Source of the DNA: UBA4416 sp040387555
Lineage (GTDB): Bacteria > Bacteroidota > Bacteroidia > B-17B0 > Aurantibacillaceae
Assembly (NCBI GenBank): GCA_040387555.1
Contig: JAZKDO010000001.1
Location: 496,001 to 560,000 of the forward strand
Reading direction: 5' to 3'
DNA: 64,000 bases
Shown: positions 43,270 through 52,541 of the stretch, in pieces
Layout of the letters: each line of letters opens with the position of its first letter
Numbering within the stretch: position 1 is the first letter of the stretch
Program-made: the position numbers and the translations under genes
The notes under the pieces: generated by a model
Told to the model about the DNA's origin: nothing
The model's input: only the letters and a program-made list of their open reading frames with translations
The model's database searches: none

Positions 43270-44514
43270 CTAAGCTTCCTCCTTAAACGGATTTCTTGGA
43301 ATCCAATCGGTAGGCTGTAAAAATTGCATAAAAGGCTTTAATATTAATTTGGAAACTGTATTCTGGGGCTTAATATAACAAATCAATTCGTGCGATTTAG
43401 CGCCTACAGTAGTTTTAATTTCGGATGCGGTTCGTCCCAGGTTAATCTTCCTTTTTTTAATTTGAATAGCCTGTTCAATATAACTATACAATATGTTTTG
43501 ATACAATTCAAATTCCTTATTCAAACTATAATCTAAGCCAATATAATGTGCCTCTACTTCATTTTCCAAACAAAAACCACAAGCAAAAGAAACCATTTGT
43601 TCATCCTTGAACCATGCATCCATATAAAAAGTATCAGTCTTTGACTCTACTACATCTTTAAAATAATTTTTGGAAAGATGCGCTAATTTAAATTTCGCAT
43701 GATTGAATACCTGGGTGTAAAGGCTATATATCACTTCACTGTATCCAATGATTTCTTCAGCATTCAGCCGTTTCTTAATTAATCCTTCGCTAGACTTTAA
43801 AATATTTTTCGCGCGGTTTCTGTACTTTTTTGAAAAATGTGCTATATAATCATTCACATTGCTTAAACCCTCAGGCAGATCAATGATCATGTTTGGCTCA
43901 ACATTGAAATGAATAAATCGTGTACAGTACCAGCAATCTTTGTCGCCAAAGCCTTCTTCATAAAAATCTTTTACCAAAATAGCAGAAATTCTACCGCGTA
44001 ATTTTTCCGCACGCGACACACAGTCAATCACACCTTCTACTAATTTAAAGACTGTTTTTTTGTTGTTTACGTCAAAATAAAAACCATGTTCACCACTAAT
44101 GAAATTATTGCCGCAAGTTACCAGCCTCATTATAGTTTCATTCTCGTTCTTTTCAATGTATTTTTGAAAAACAGATGCTTTTTTACTTTTTAATTCACTA
44201 ATCTGTTGTTCAATTAATTCTCCAAATAAAGATGCGGAAAAATCATTGATCTGAAAATAAACAACACCAATTGGATTCTTCCTATTATAAACAATGACAT
44301 AGCGGAATCTGAAATGTGGTGTTTTTTCTTTATGTAAAACACTCAGGTATGAATAGGATAAAAAAACATTTTTTTCTTGAAGTGCTTTCGTCCATTCCTC
44401 TTCCGGAACAGACGTGATTTCTTCGAAACATGTGAAGGTATAATTACTGAATAGTTTCCTATTCGGTTTTAAAATGTTCCTGTTTAATATTTTATCACAG
44501 ATCAAAAACATCAA
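43270..44514 (-). CDS. GNAT/FemAB-like acyltransferase
   Basis: 414 residues. The C-terminal part (about 225-385) has the features of the GNAT-related peptidoglycan-interpeptide or BioF2-like acetyltransferases: FSKKYRNRAKNIL, SFACGFCLENEVEAHYIGLDYS and NLGRTASEIKTTVGA. The N-terminal part resembles a second, degenerate GNAT domain, as in Fem proteins. The substrate is not identified; it may modify an amino group on a cell-envelope or cytosolic compound. There are no obvious operon partners. Confidence 0.72.
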   Translation of the reverse strand: MMFLICDKILNRNILKPNRKLFSNYTFTCFEEITSVPEEEWTKALQEKNVFLSYSYLSVLHKEKTPHFRFRYVIVYNRKNPIGVVYFQINDFSASLFGELIEQQISELKSKKASVFQKYIEKNENETIMRLVTCGNNFISGEHGFYFDVNNKKTVFKLVEGVIDCVSRAEKLRGRISAILVKDFYEEGFGDKDCWYCTRFIHFNVEPNMIIDLPEGLSNVNDYIAHFSKKYRNRAKNILKSSEGLIKKRLNAEEIIGYSEVIYSLYTQVFNHAKFKLAHLSKNYFKDVVESKTDTFYMDAWFKDEQMVSFACGFCLENEVEAHYIGLDYSLNKEFELYQNILYSYIEQAIQIKKRKINLGRTASEIKTTVGAKSHELICYIKPQNTVSKLILKPFMQFLQPTDWIPRNPFKEEA

Positions 44515-44662
44515 ATAACTAAAAATCTATATAAACTGTCAAACATGTCTGTAGAATATCCTTTATAAACATTCCATAACAGAACATATTGATCGAAAAA
44601 ATATAATTTAAATGGCTCAGAATTATAACAAAATTAGAATTTAAAAATACAATTAAATATCT

Positions 44663-44670
44663 TACTTTTG
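44663..44670 (+). promoter_or_regulatory. Possible -7 element of deoC
   Basis: TACTTTTG matches TAnnTTTG and lies 31 bases before the deoC ATG. No good TTG is found at the usual spacing upstream, so the call is tentative. Confidence 0.4.
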
Positions 44671-44701
44671 AAGGAAATAACCTGTTTTATTAAAGATTAA
44701 C

Positions 44702-45604
44702 ATGGCATACGATTTTAAAAATAGTCCTGTAATTGATCAGGTAGGAATTGAGGAAAGAGTGGCCCGATTTAATACTCGCAGTATTAAAAAAGGAAGCAAA
44801 GTTCAGGCATTAAAGTTGGCTCTGAGCATGATCGACTTAACTACTCTTGAAGGAAAAGATACCGAAGGAAAAGTAAAACAGATGTGCTATAAAGCTATTC
44901 ATCCTCACATTGCTATGCCTGATTTACCAAGCACAGCGGCTGTTTGTGTATATCCAACAATGGTAAAAACGGCAAAGGACGCCCTAAAGGGAAGCTCTGT
45001 TAAAGTAGCTTCCGTGTCAACAGCTTTTCCAAGTGGAAACTCTACTATGCAAATTAAATTACTGGATACGAAGTTTGCTTTGGATAATGGCGCAGACGAA
45101 ATAGATATGGTAATTAGTCGTGGTGAATTTTTAAAAGGCAATTATCAATTCGTATTCGATGAAATTGCTACGATTAAAGAATTATGCCATAAACATAATG
45201 CACGTTTAAAAGTTATTTTTGAAACAGGTGAAATCTCTACATTAGATAATGTTCGTCGTGCTAGTGATATTGCAATTTATGCAGGAGCAGATTTTATTAA
45301 AACCTCTACAGGAAAAATAGGCGTCGCAGCAACTATGCCAGTTACTTTGGTAATGTTAGATGCTATTAAAGATTACTATTTTAAAACCGGAACAATGGTT
45401 GGTATGAAACCAGCCGGAGGAATTAGCGCTGCAAAAGGAGCTTTACAGTATTTAGTGATGCTACACGAAACTTTAGGAAACGCTTGGTTAGATAATAAAT
45501 GGTTTCGTTTTGGCGCTAGCTCTTTAGCTAACGATTTAATTTTACAATTAGAGAAAGAAGCAAGAGGAGTTTATTTTAGTAAAGATTATATATCTGTAGA
45601 TTAA
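44702..45604 (+). CDS. deoC: Deoxyribose-phosphate aldolase
   Basis: Splits 2-deoxyribose-5-phosphate into glyceraldehyde-3-phosphate and acetaldehyde. 300 residues: the Schiff-base Lys200 (FIKTSTGK), the catalytic EIDMVI (Asp135) and GMKPAGGIS near 235-245 are present, as in the E. coli enzyme. The N-terminal extension is longer than in the short bacterial form. It is followed by two aldehyde dehydrogenase-type genes, which would convert acetaldehyde to acetate; this order is common in Bacteroidota. Confidence 0.93.
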   Translation: MAYDFKNSPVIDQVGIEERVARFNTRSIKKGSKVQALKLALSMIDLTTLEGKDTEGKVKQMCYKAIHPHIAMPDLPSTAAVCVYPTMVKTAKDALKGSSVKVASVSTAFPSGNSTMQIKLLDTKFALDNGADEIDMVISRGEFLKGNYQFVFDEIATIKELCHKHNARLKVIFETGEISTLDNVRRASDIAIYAGADFIKTSTGKIGVAATMPVTLVMLDAIKDYYFKTGTMVGMKPAGGISAAKGALQYLVMLHETLGNAWLDNKWFRFGASSLANDLILQLEKEARGVYFSKDYISVD

Positions 45605-45606
45605 AG

Positions 45607-45716
45607 TCTAACCGCAAAAGCGCGAAGTTTTTTCGCATAGTAAAAAAGAAAAAAAGAAAAATTACCTATTAATCCCTCTGTGACCTTTGCAAACACTCAG
45701 CGTCCTCTGCGGTTAA
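45607..45716. repeat. Intergenic repeat element, inverted halves
   Basis: Left edge TAACCGCA (45609-45616) and right edge TGCGGTTA (45708-45715) are inverted copies. The right half on the minus strand (45716-45674) matches about 33 of 43 bases of 2259-2301. The middle is A-rich. The element lies between deoC and the aldehyde dehydrogenase gene. Confidence 0.55.
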
Positions 45717-45728
45717 ATAATCAATACA

Positions 45729-47198
45729 ATGGCAAAAAAAGAACCTAAAAAACTGGAATACTTTACTGATTGGAAATATGCACCGGCACCGGAAGCAACA
45801 GATCATATAAGTTTAAAAAAAGAATATGATTTGTTTATCAATGGTAAGTTTGTAAAACCTAATTCAGGAAAACATTTCGATACCATTAACCCGGCAACGG
45901 AAGAACACATTTCTAGCATAGCAGAGGCAAATGAAAAAGATGTGGATAGCGCAGTGAAAGCAGCTCGCGGAGCGTATGACAAAACCTGGAGCAAAATGCC
46001 AGCTAAAGAACGCGCCAAATATATTTACCGTATTGCCCGTTTGATTCAGGAGCGTGCCCGTGAATTGTCAGTGATCGAGACGTTAGACGGTGGAAAATCC
46101 ATTCGCGAAAGTCGTGATATAGATGTGCCTTTAGCTGCGAATCATTTTTTCTATTATGCAGGGTGGGCCGATAAATTAGAATATGCGTTTCCTAACCGTA
46201 ACCCAAAATCTTTAGGCGTAGCAGGACAAGTGATTCCCTGGAACTTCCCCTTATTAATGGCAGCATGGAAAATCGCCCCGGCATTAGCTACAGGAAACAC
46301 GGTGGTTTTAAAGCCAGCAGAAACAACTTCATTAACAGCACTTAAATTAGCAGAGATCATCCAGGAAAGTGGCTTGCCGGATGGTGTAGTAAATATTATT
46401 ACCGGACACGGACCTGTTGGTGCTTCCATGGTGAACCACAAAGACATTAATAAAATTGCTTTTACCGGAAGCACCGGGGTTGGCAAATGGATACAAAAAG
46501 CAATTGCAGGTACCGACAAAAAATTAACGTTGGAGCTAGGTGGCAAAGCCGCTAATATTATTTTTGAAGATGCGCCCATTAACCAGGCTGTAGAAGGAAT
46601 TATCAATGGGATCTTTTTTAATCAGGGGCATGTGTGTTGCGCAGGTTCCCGTTTATTTGTGCAGGAGAGTGTAGCAGATGAAGTGATCCGAAAATTAAAA
46701 GACCGTTTGGAAACATTAATAGTTGGTGACCCGTTAGATAAGAACACAGACATTGGAGCGATCAATTCAAGAACTCAATTGAATAAAATCAATGAGTATT
46801 TAAAAATTGGTGTGAACGATGGGGCTGAGATGTATCAAAGTTCTTGTTCCATTCCTAAGAAGGGTTTCTTTGTTCGTCCAACATTATTTTTAAATACTTC
46901 TCAATCACATCGTATTTCACAGGAAGAAATATTCGGGCCGGTGTTAGCGATTCAGACTTTTAGAACTGTGGAAGAAGTGATAGAAAAAGCTAACAACATA
47001 CCTTATGGTTTAAGTGCTGGTGTGTGGACAGACAAAGGGTCACGCATTTTCAACATGACTTCTAAATTACGCGCGGGGGTGGTTTGGGCAAATACTTATA
47101 ATAAGTTTGATCCTACTTCGCCTTTCGGTGGATACAAAGAAAGTGGTTTTGGCCGTGAAGGCGGATTACATGGATTAATGCCTTATTTAAAATTTTAA
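45729..47198 (+). CDS. Aldehyde dehydrogenase
   Basis: 489 residues, complete: NAD-binding IPWNFPLLMAAWK (170-182), catalytic Glu269 (LTLELGGKA) and Cys303 (NQGHVCCAGSR), plus GYKESGFGREGG near the end. Oxidises aldehydes to acids with NAD(P)+. Placed after deoC, acetaldehyde is the likely substrate. It runs 5 bases ahead of the truncated aldehyde dehydrogenase gene. Confidence 0.93.
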   Translation: MAKKEPKKLEYFTDWKYAPAPEATDHISLKKEYDLFINGKFVKPNSGKHFDTINPATEEHISSIAEANEKDVDSAVKAARGAYDKTWSKMPAKERAKYIYRIARLIQERARELSVIETLDGGKSIRESRDIDVPLAANHFFYYAGWADKLEYAFPNRNPKSLGVAGQVIPWNFPLLMAAWKIAPALATGNTVVLKPAETTSLTALKLAEIIQESGLPDGVVNIITGHGPVGASMVNHKDINKIAFTGSTGVGKWIQKAIAGTDKKLTLELGGKAANIIFEDAPINQAVEGIINGIFFNQGHVCCAGSRLFVQESVADEVIRKLKDRLETLIVGDPLDKNTDIGAINSRTQLNKINEYLKIGVNDGAEMYQSSCSIPKKGFFVRPTLFLNTSQSHRISQEEIFGPVLAIQTFRTVEEVIEKANNIPYGLSAGVWTDKGSRIFNMTSKLRAGVVWANTYNKFDPTSPFGGYKESGFGREGGLHGLMPYLKF

Positions 47199-47203
47199 AC
47201 GTT

Positions 47204-48082
47204 ATGGAAAGAATAGAAGTTTTAAAAACATACAAAATATTTATTGGCGGACAATTTCCACGTACTGAAAGCGGGCGCTACTACCCTTTAAAATTAAAGA
47301 ACAACATGACTGTGAATGTAAGTTTGTCTTCCCGTAAAGATTTTAGAAATGCTGTAGTTGTGGCCCGTGGTGCTTTCAGTGGATGGAGTTCCCGCGCAGC
47401 ATTTAACCGTGGACAAATTCTATACCGCATTGCTGAAATGCTGGAAGGACGCAAAGAACAGTTTTTAGAAGAACTAAAACAGTTGGGTTATACTCCCGCT
47501 GCCGCAAAAAAAGAAATAGAACAAAGTATTGACCGTTTAGTATATTATGCAGGATGGTGCGATAAATACCAGCAATTATTCAGTTCTGTAAATCCGGTAG
47601 CAAGCTCACATTTTAATTTTTCTGTTCCTGAACCAATGGGTGTGGTGGCCATCATGGCTGATGAATCAACCGCTTTATTAGGGTTGGTTTCGGTGATCGC
47701 TCCATGTATCGCCGGGGGAAATACCTGCATCGTTCTTGCATCTGAAAGCAAACCAACCTGTGCCATTACCTTTGCAGAAGTCATTGCAACCAGCGATGTT
47801 CCTGCAGGTGTTGTAAATATTGTTACTGGTAACCGTAAAGAATTACACGCCCACTTTTCATCACACATGGATGTAAATGCCATTATTAATTGTAATTCCG
47901 AAAAAGAGTTTAATAAAACCATTGGTGAGAACGCCTCCTTAAATGTGAAGCGTGTTTTTACCTGGGAAAAAAACTGGTCAGATGAAAATCAACAAGGGCC
48001 TTACTTTATTACCGATTTGCAAGAAATTAAAACCACCTGGCATCCAATTGAAAACATTGGGGTTTCAGGGATAAAGTATTAA
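47204..48082 (+). CDS. Truncated aldehyde dehydrogenase-like protein (no catalytic Cys)
   Basis: 292 residues. It aligns to roughly the first 240 residues of its neighbour (KIFIGGQFPRTESGRYYPL; VAVARGAFSGWSSRA-like block; PEPMGVVAIMADEST; PAGVVNIVTGNRKEL), then diverges and stops before the catalytic Cys region. In a full ALDH the WNF and catalytic Glu/Cys motifs would follow. The VVVIAP-type cofactor loop is also altered (PLG..APCIAGGNT). It is likely a pseudoenzyme that associates with the active ALDH, as the C-terminal domain does in ALDH16. Its intact ORF and tight coupling argue against a decaying gene. Confidence 0.8.
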   Translation: MERIEVLKTYKIFIGGQFPRTESGRYYPLKLKNNMTVNVSLSSRKDFRNAVVVARGAFSGWSSRAAFNRGQILYRIAEMLEGRKEQFLEELKQLGYTPAAAKKEIEQSIDRLVYYAGWCDKYQQLFSSVNPVASSHFNFSVPEPMGVVAIMADESTALLGLVSVIAPCIAGGNTCIVLASESKPTCAITFAEVIATSDVPAGVVNIVTGNRKELHAHFSSHMDVNAIINCNSEKEFNKTIGENASLNVKRVFTWEKNWSDENQQGPYFITDLQEIKTTWHPIENIGVSGIKY

Positions 48083-48101
48083 ATTTTTATTTAGTAGAAT
48101 G

Positions 48102-48337
48102 TTTTGGGCGCATTCGGCGGAAGCCTAACCGGGCTGTCACTTCAATATTTTTTTGTTGCACAAAAAAAGGATTTTCGTTCGCATCCCTTGCGCATCAATC
48201 CGAATTTAAAAAAAACTTCTGTTCAAATATTACTCCGCGTGAAGGATTGCAATGGAAATCCTTTTTGACTGTCTCTTGCAAAAAGATTGCAATGAAAAGC
48301 CTGACGGCGCTGCCTCTTTGCGCCGGCACGCCCAAAA
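48102..48337. repeat. Imperfect inverted-repeat intergenic element, about 236 bp
   Basis: Bounded by TTTTGGGCG (48102-48110) and its reverse complement CGCCCAAAA (48329-48337). Inside, the two halves keep a similar order: GGCT/AGCC blocks, CTTCAAT/ATTGCAATG, TGTTGCA/TTGCAAAA, and AAAGGATTT/AAATCCTTT, with loop DNA near 48190-48235. From memory, sequences of this GGGCTGTC..CTTCAAT type occur as repeats between genes of many Bacteroidota. No ORF or T-run typical of a terminator is found in this 346-bp gap. Confidence 0.6.
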
Positions 48338-48376
48338 AATCCTTCTCATAAGACTTCAATGGCTTAATGAAAACCC

Positions 48377-48407
48377 TTTGGCTCTTTGCCTCTAAATCCT
48401 ATCTTTA
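48377..48407 (+). promoter_or_regulatory. Probable leuS promoter
   Basis: TTTG (48377-48380), 19 bases, TATCTTTA (48400-48407), one mismatch from TAnnTTTG; it ends 21 bases before the leuS start. Confidence 0.55.
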
Positions 48408-48428
48408 CAACTCGCTAATTCAACGATC

Positions 48429-51215
48429 ATGGAATACAATTTTAAAGAAATAGAAAGTAACTGGCAGGCCTATTGGGCAAAAAATAAAACATTTGCTGCA
48501 AAAGACGGAGGTGATAAACCAAAGTATTATGTATTGGATATGTTCCCCTACCCGTCAGGCGCAGGTTTGCATGTAGGACATCCTTTGGGTTATATTGCTT
48601 CTGACATTGTTTCGCGCTATAAACGCCATAAAGGATTTAATGTATTGCACCCAATGGGTTACGATAGTTTTGGCTTACCGGCAGAACAGTATGCGATACA
48701 AACAGGACAACATCCAAAAATTACTACAGAAAATAATATTGCAGTCTATAGAAGACAGCTTGATAAAATAGGTTTCTCCTTTGACTGGGATAGAGAAGTA
48801 AGAACCTCGGATCCTGAATATTACAAGTGGACACAATGGATCTTCATTCAAATTTTTAATTCGTGGTATAACAAAACGACAGATAAAGCAGAGAACATTT
48901 CTTCATTAATTTCTGAATTTGAGATAAACGGAAATAAAAAAGTGAACGCTTCCTGCGAAGAATCTGTACGTTTATTCACTGTCTCTGAATGGAAATCCTT
49001 TTCTGAAAAAGAACAGTCAGATATATTAATGAACTATCGGTTAGCGTACTTAGGCGAAGCTTATGTGAACTGGTGTCCTCAATTAGGAACTGTTTTAGCG
49101 AATGATGAAATTAAAGATGGTGTTAGTGAGCGCGGCGGATATCCTGTAGAGCGCAAATTAATGAAACAATGGAGCATGCGAATAACCGCTTATGCACAAC
49201 GCTTATTAACAGGATTAGACACACTGGATTGGACGGATTCCTTAAAAGAAGCGCAACGAAACTGGATAGGAAAAAGTGAAGGGACAAGTTTAAGGTTTAA
49301 AATTGCTGGTTCGGATAAAAGGATTGAAGTTTTTACTACGCGTCCAGATACTGTATTTGGAGTTTCATTTGTTACACTAGCTCCTGAACATGAATTAGTA
49401 GAAAAACTAACTACGCCTGAAAATAAAACGGCTGTGGAAGCGTATGTGAGCCAGGCAAAAAACCGAAGTGAGCGCGAACGCCAGGCAGACATCAATAAAA
49501 TTACTGGAGTATTTACAGGATCGTATGTAGAACATCCATTCACAGGAAAACAAATTCCAATTTGGATTGGTGACTATGTACTAGCCGGTTATGGAACTGG
49601 GGCAGTGATGGCAGTTCCCGCGCATGATAGCAGAGATTATAGCTTTGCTAAATATTTTGGTTTATCCATTTTAGAGGTGGTAAAAGGTGGTGACCTCGAA
49701 AAAGAATCCTATGATGCGAAAGAAGGGGTTTTAATTAATTCTGATTTTTTAAATGGCTTACAGGTAAAAGACGCCGTCAAATTAGCGATTCAGGAAATTG
49801 AAATCAGGCAACTAGGTAAAGGAAAAGTGAATTTCCGTTTACGCGACGCCGTATTTGGCCGCCAACGTTATTGGGGAGAACCAATTCCGATTTATTACAA
49901 AAATGATATTCCATATGCGTTAATCGAGAACGAATTACCTTTGATATTGCCTGAAGTCGATAAATATTTGCCAACGGAGGATGGCGAGCCGCCATTAGCG
50001 CGCGCGGCTTCATCCTGGAAACACGAAGGCAAATACGATTACGAGCATTCAACAATGCCTGGTTGGGCAGGAAGTTCATGGTATTTTTTAAGATACATGG
50101 ATGCAAATAACGCTTCTGGGATAGCGGATAAGAAATTAATGGATTACTGGCAACAGGTAGACTTATACATTGGTGGTAGTGAACACGCAACCGGACATTT
50201 ATTGTATGTACGTTTCTGGACAAAATTTTTAAAAGATCTGGGATATATTAATATTGAAGAACCTGCAAAAAAACTCATCAACCAAGGGATGATTCAGGGA
50301 AGAAGTAATTTTGTTTATAGAGTAAATGGTACAAATAAATTTGTTTCCAATGGCTTAAAAAAAGGTTATGACGTTACAGCACTTCATACAGATGTAAATA
50401 TTGTTGATAATGATATTTTAGATGTAAATGCTTTCAAAAAATGGCGTGAAGATTTTAGTACTGCAGAGTTTATTCTGGAAGACGGAAAATATGTTTGTGG
50501 AGTTGAAATCGAGAAAATGTCAAAGTCCAAATACAATGTAGTGTCACCCGATGACATTGCCGAAAAATTTGGCTCAGATACGTTGCGGTTATATGAAATG
50601 TTCCTTGGCCCTTTAGAACAAAGTAAACCATGGAATACTAACGGCATCACAGGTGTACATGGTTTTTTAAAAAAATTATGGCGCTTGTTCTATTCAGCTG
50701 GCGCTTCGGCTCCGCTCAGCGACCAGCTAATTATTAGTAATGACGAACCAACTAAAGGCGAATTAAAAACACTACACAAAACTATTAAAAAAATTACGGA
50801 AGATATTGAACGTTTTTCATTCAATACCTCCATCAGTAATTTTATGATTTGTGTGAATGAATTAACAGATGCCAAGTGCAATAAAAGGGCAGTTCTTGAA
50901 CCATTATTGATTTGTTTGTCACCATACGCGCCACATATTACTGAAGAACTTTGGAAACAATTAGGCCATAACGAAAGTATTTCAACAGTATCATTTCCTG
51001 ATTTTAATGAAGCTTACTTAGTAGACGATAATATCAACTATCCTGTTTCAGTAAATGGAAAATTAAAATTTACCTTGGAACTACCATCTACATTAACTAT
51101 TCAGGAAGTTGAAACAGAAGTGATGAACAACGAACAAACACAAAAACTGTTGGATGGCAAACAGCCTAAAAAAGTGATCGTGGTTCATAAGAAGATTGTA
51201 AACATGGTGGTTTAA
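48429..51215 (+). CDS. leuS: Leucyl-tRNA synthetase
   Basis: Charges tRNA-Leu. 928 residues, full length for Bacteroidota. HIGH-type motif AGLHVGHPLGY near residue 47; WCPQLGTVLANDE before the editing domain; editing (CP1) domain with TTRPDTVFGVSF (about 295-306); KMSKS at 696-700; C-terminal anticodon-binding domain. About 60 residues in the region 150-210 are an insertion typical of this lineage's enzymes. Single gene preceded by a repeat element and promoter. Confidence 0.95.
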   Translation: MEYNFKEIESNWQAYWAKNKTFAAKDGGDKPKYYVLDMFPYPSGAGLHVGHPLGYIASDIVSRYKRHKGFNVLHPMGYDSFGLPAEQYAIQTGQHPKITTENNIAVYRRQLDKIGFSFDWDREVRTSDPEYYKWTQWIFIQIFNSWYNKTTDKAENISSLISEFEINGNKKVNASCEESVRLFTVSEWKSFSEKEQSDILMNYRLAYLGEAYVNWCPQLGTVLANDEIKDGVSERGGYPVERKLMKQWSMRITAYAQRLLTGLDTLDWTDSLKEAQRNWIGKSEGTSLRFKIAGSDKRIEVFTTRPDTVFGVSFVTLAPEHELVEKLTTPENKTAVEAYVSQAKNRSERERQADINKITGVFTGSYVEHPFTGKQIPIWIGDYVLAGYGTGAVMAVPAHDSRDYSFAKYFGLSILEVVKGGDLEKESYDAKEGVLINSDFLNGLQVKDAVKLAIQEIEIRQLGKGKVNFRLRDAVFGRQRYWGEPIPIYYKNDIPYALIENELPLILPEVDKYLPTEDGEPPLARAASSWKHEGKYDYEHSTMPGWAGSSWYFLRYMDANNASGIADKKLMDYWQQVDLYIGGSEHATGHLLYVRFWTKFLKDLGYINIEEPAKKLINQGMIQGRSNFVYRVNGTNKFVSNGLKKGYDVTALHTDVNIVDNDILDVNAFKKWREDFSTAEFILEDGKYVCGVEIEKMSKSKYNVVSPDDIAEKFGSDTLRLYEMFLGPLEQSKPWNTNGITGVHGFLKKLWRLFYSAGASAPLSDQLIISNDEPTKGELKTLHKTIKKITEDIERFSFNTSISNFMICVNELTDAKCNKRAVLEPLLICLSPYAPHITEELWKQLGHNESISTVSFPDFNEAYLVDDNINYPVSVNGKLKFTLELPSTLTIQEVETEVMNNEQTQKLLDGKQPKKVIVVHKKIVNMVV

Positions 51216-51311
51216 AAATTTTACTAAATCGTTTAAGTAAAAATTACCAGAACTTTTATTTTTCAAAAAAATGTTTATCTTGAAAACCTTAACTTAACGA
51301 TATAAGTTTTA

Positions 51312-52541
51312 ATGGTTTTTGGAAATTTAATAAACCTTGGGGTTAAACCCGAAATGGAGTTTTACGAAAAGCGAGAGGCGAGAATGGTTAATCTTTTTGC
51401 CTGGATCGCATTTGTTGGGTCTGTAGCGGGCATTACCACCGTGTTTTTCATCAAGGCAAATTATCCAACCTTTATTGCCATGTTCTCTGTGTTTACGGCA
51501 CTGGCAGTTTTAATTTTAAATTACAAAGGATTTAACAACCTCGCAACCTTTGCATTTGTAATTACAACCAATGTTTCTATTTTCGTAATTGTTCAACAAT
51601 ACACGGCGAATGTTGGAAATTACCTCTACTATTTTCCTCTTATATTTTGTGTGGCGTTGGTGCATAATCCAACGAAACCTAATTCTCGAACTATACTTTT
51701 ATTTGCCCTGATAGCAATTAGTTTTGTCTGCGCCTGGCTTTTTGAAATAGAAAGTTTAAAAAACACTACCGTGTCGGAAAAGGACAATGAGGTGTTGTTA
51801 ATCTATAACAGTCTTTTAACTTTCTTCATGACAATAATCATGGTGTATTTGGTTGTAAAACAAATTAACCGTCAAAATAATGACACGCTCCATGTTTTAA
51901 ATAAAGAGCGGGAATCTCAAAAAATAATTGCGCAATCATTAAAAGAAAAAGAAACATTACTGGCTGAGATACAACATCGTGTAAAAAATAACTTGGCAAT
52001 TATCACTGGCCTACTAAATCTTCAAACAGAAAAAGCGCCTTGTGAAGAATCCAAGCAATTAATGATAGAATCAAGAAACAGGGTAATGAGTATTGCCATG
52101 GTTCATGAACGTTTATACAAAAAAGATAATTTATCAAAAATAAATCTGCAACTGTATTTATCGGAACTAATACACGAACTAGTTAAAAGCTTTCAGGTTA
52201 ATAAAAAAGAAGTTCAGATAATAGAAGAACTTGATAAAGCAGAAATTGAAATTACAAAAGCTGTTCCAATTGGCTTAATAATTAATGAGGCGCTCACTAA
52301 CTCATTGAAACATGCTTTTTCCCAAACAGAAAATCCTATCATAAAAATTAAGATGCAATTGATTTACGACAGGATCAGTATTTCATTATGTGATAATGGA
52401 ATTGGTTTTTTAGATGCTCATAATCGAAAAGAAACTGCACTTGGTTTATCGTTGATTGAATCCTTAGCCGATCAGATAGATGCCAAAGTCGTTTTTAAAA
52501 ATGAAGGTGGCGCCTGTGTAAGTTTAGTATTTCCTTGCTAA
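51312..52541 (+). CDS. Membrane sensor histidine kinase (HisKA_2 type)
   Basis: 409 residues. Six hydrophobic segments in the first 185 residues form the sensor part. A coiled-coil linker (about 185-215) is followed by the HisKA_2 dimerisation helix with the phospho-accepting His222 (LLAEIQHRVKNNLAII), then the ATPase domain with NEALTNSLKHAF and DNGIGFLDAH. This HisKA_2/HWE-like family often acts in phosphorelays without its own adjacent response regulator, and none is encoded nearby. The signal is unknown. Its 3' end overlaps the converging photolyase gene by four bases. Confidence 0.87.
   Translation: MVFGNLINLGVKPEMEFYEKREARMVNLFAWIAFVGSVAGITTVFFIKANYPTFIAMFSVFTALAVLILNYKGFNNLATFAFVITTNVSIFVIVQQYTANVGNYLYYFPLIFCVALVHNPTKPNSRTILLFALIAISFVCAWLFEIESLKNTTVSEKDNEVLLIYNSLLTFFMTIIMVYLVVKQINRQNNDTLHVLNKERESQKIIAQSLKEKETLLAEIQHRVKNNLAIITGLLNLQTEKAPCEESKQLMIESRNRVMSIAMVHERLYKKDNLSKINLQLYLSELIHELVKSFQVNKKEVQIIEELDKAEIEITKAVPIGLIINEALTNSLKHAFSQTENPIIKIKMQLIYDRISISLCDNGIGFLDAHNRKETALGLSLIESLADQIDAKVVFKNEGGACVSLVFPC

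Noticed and set aside
46154..46606. 150-codon open frame opposite the aldehyde dehydrogenase
   Set aside because: Antisense shadow of a conserved catalytic region.
48083..48428. Small ORFs in the gap before leuS
   Set aside because: The region is explained by an inverted-repeat element; no ORF has a family match or start context.
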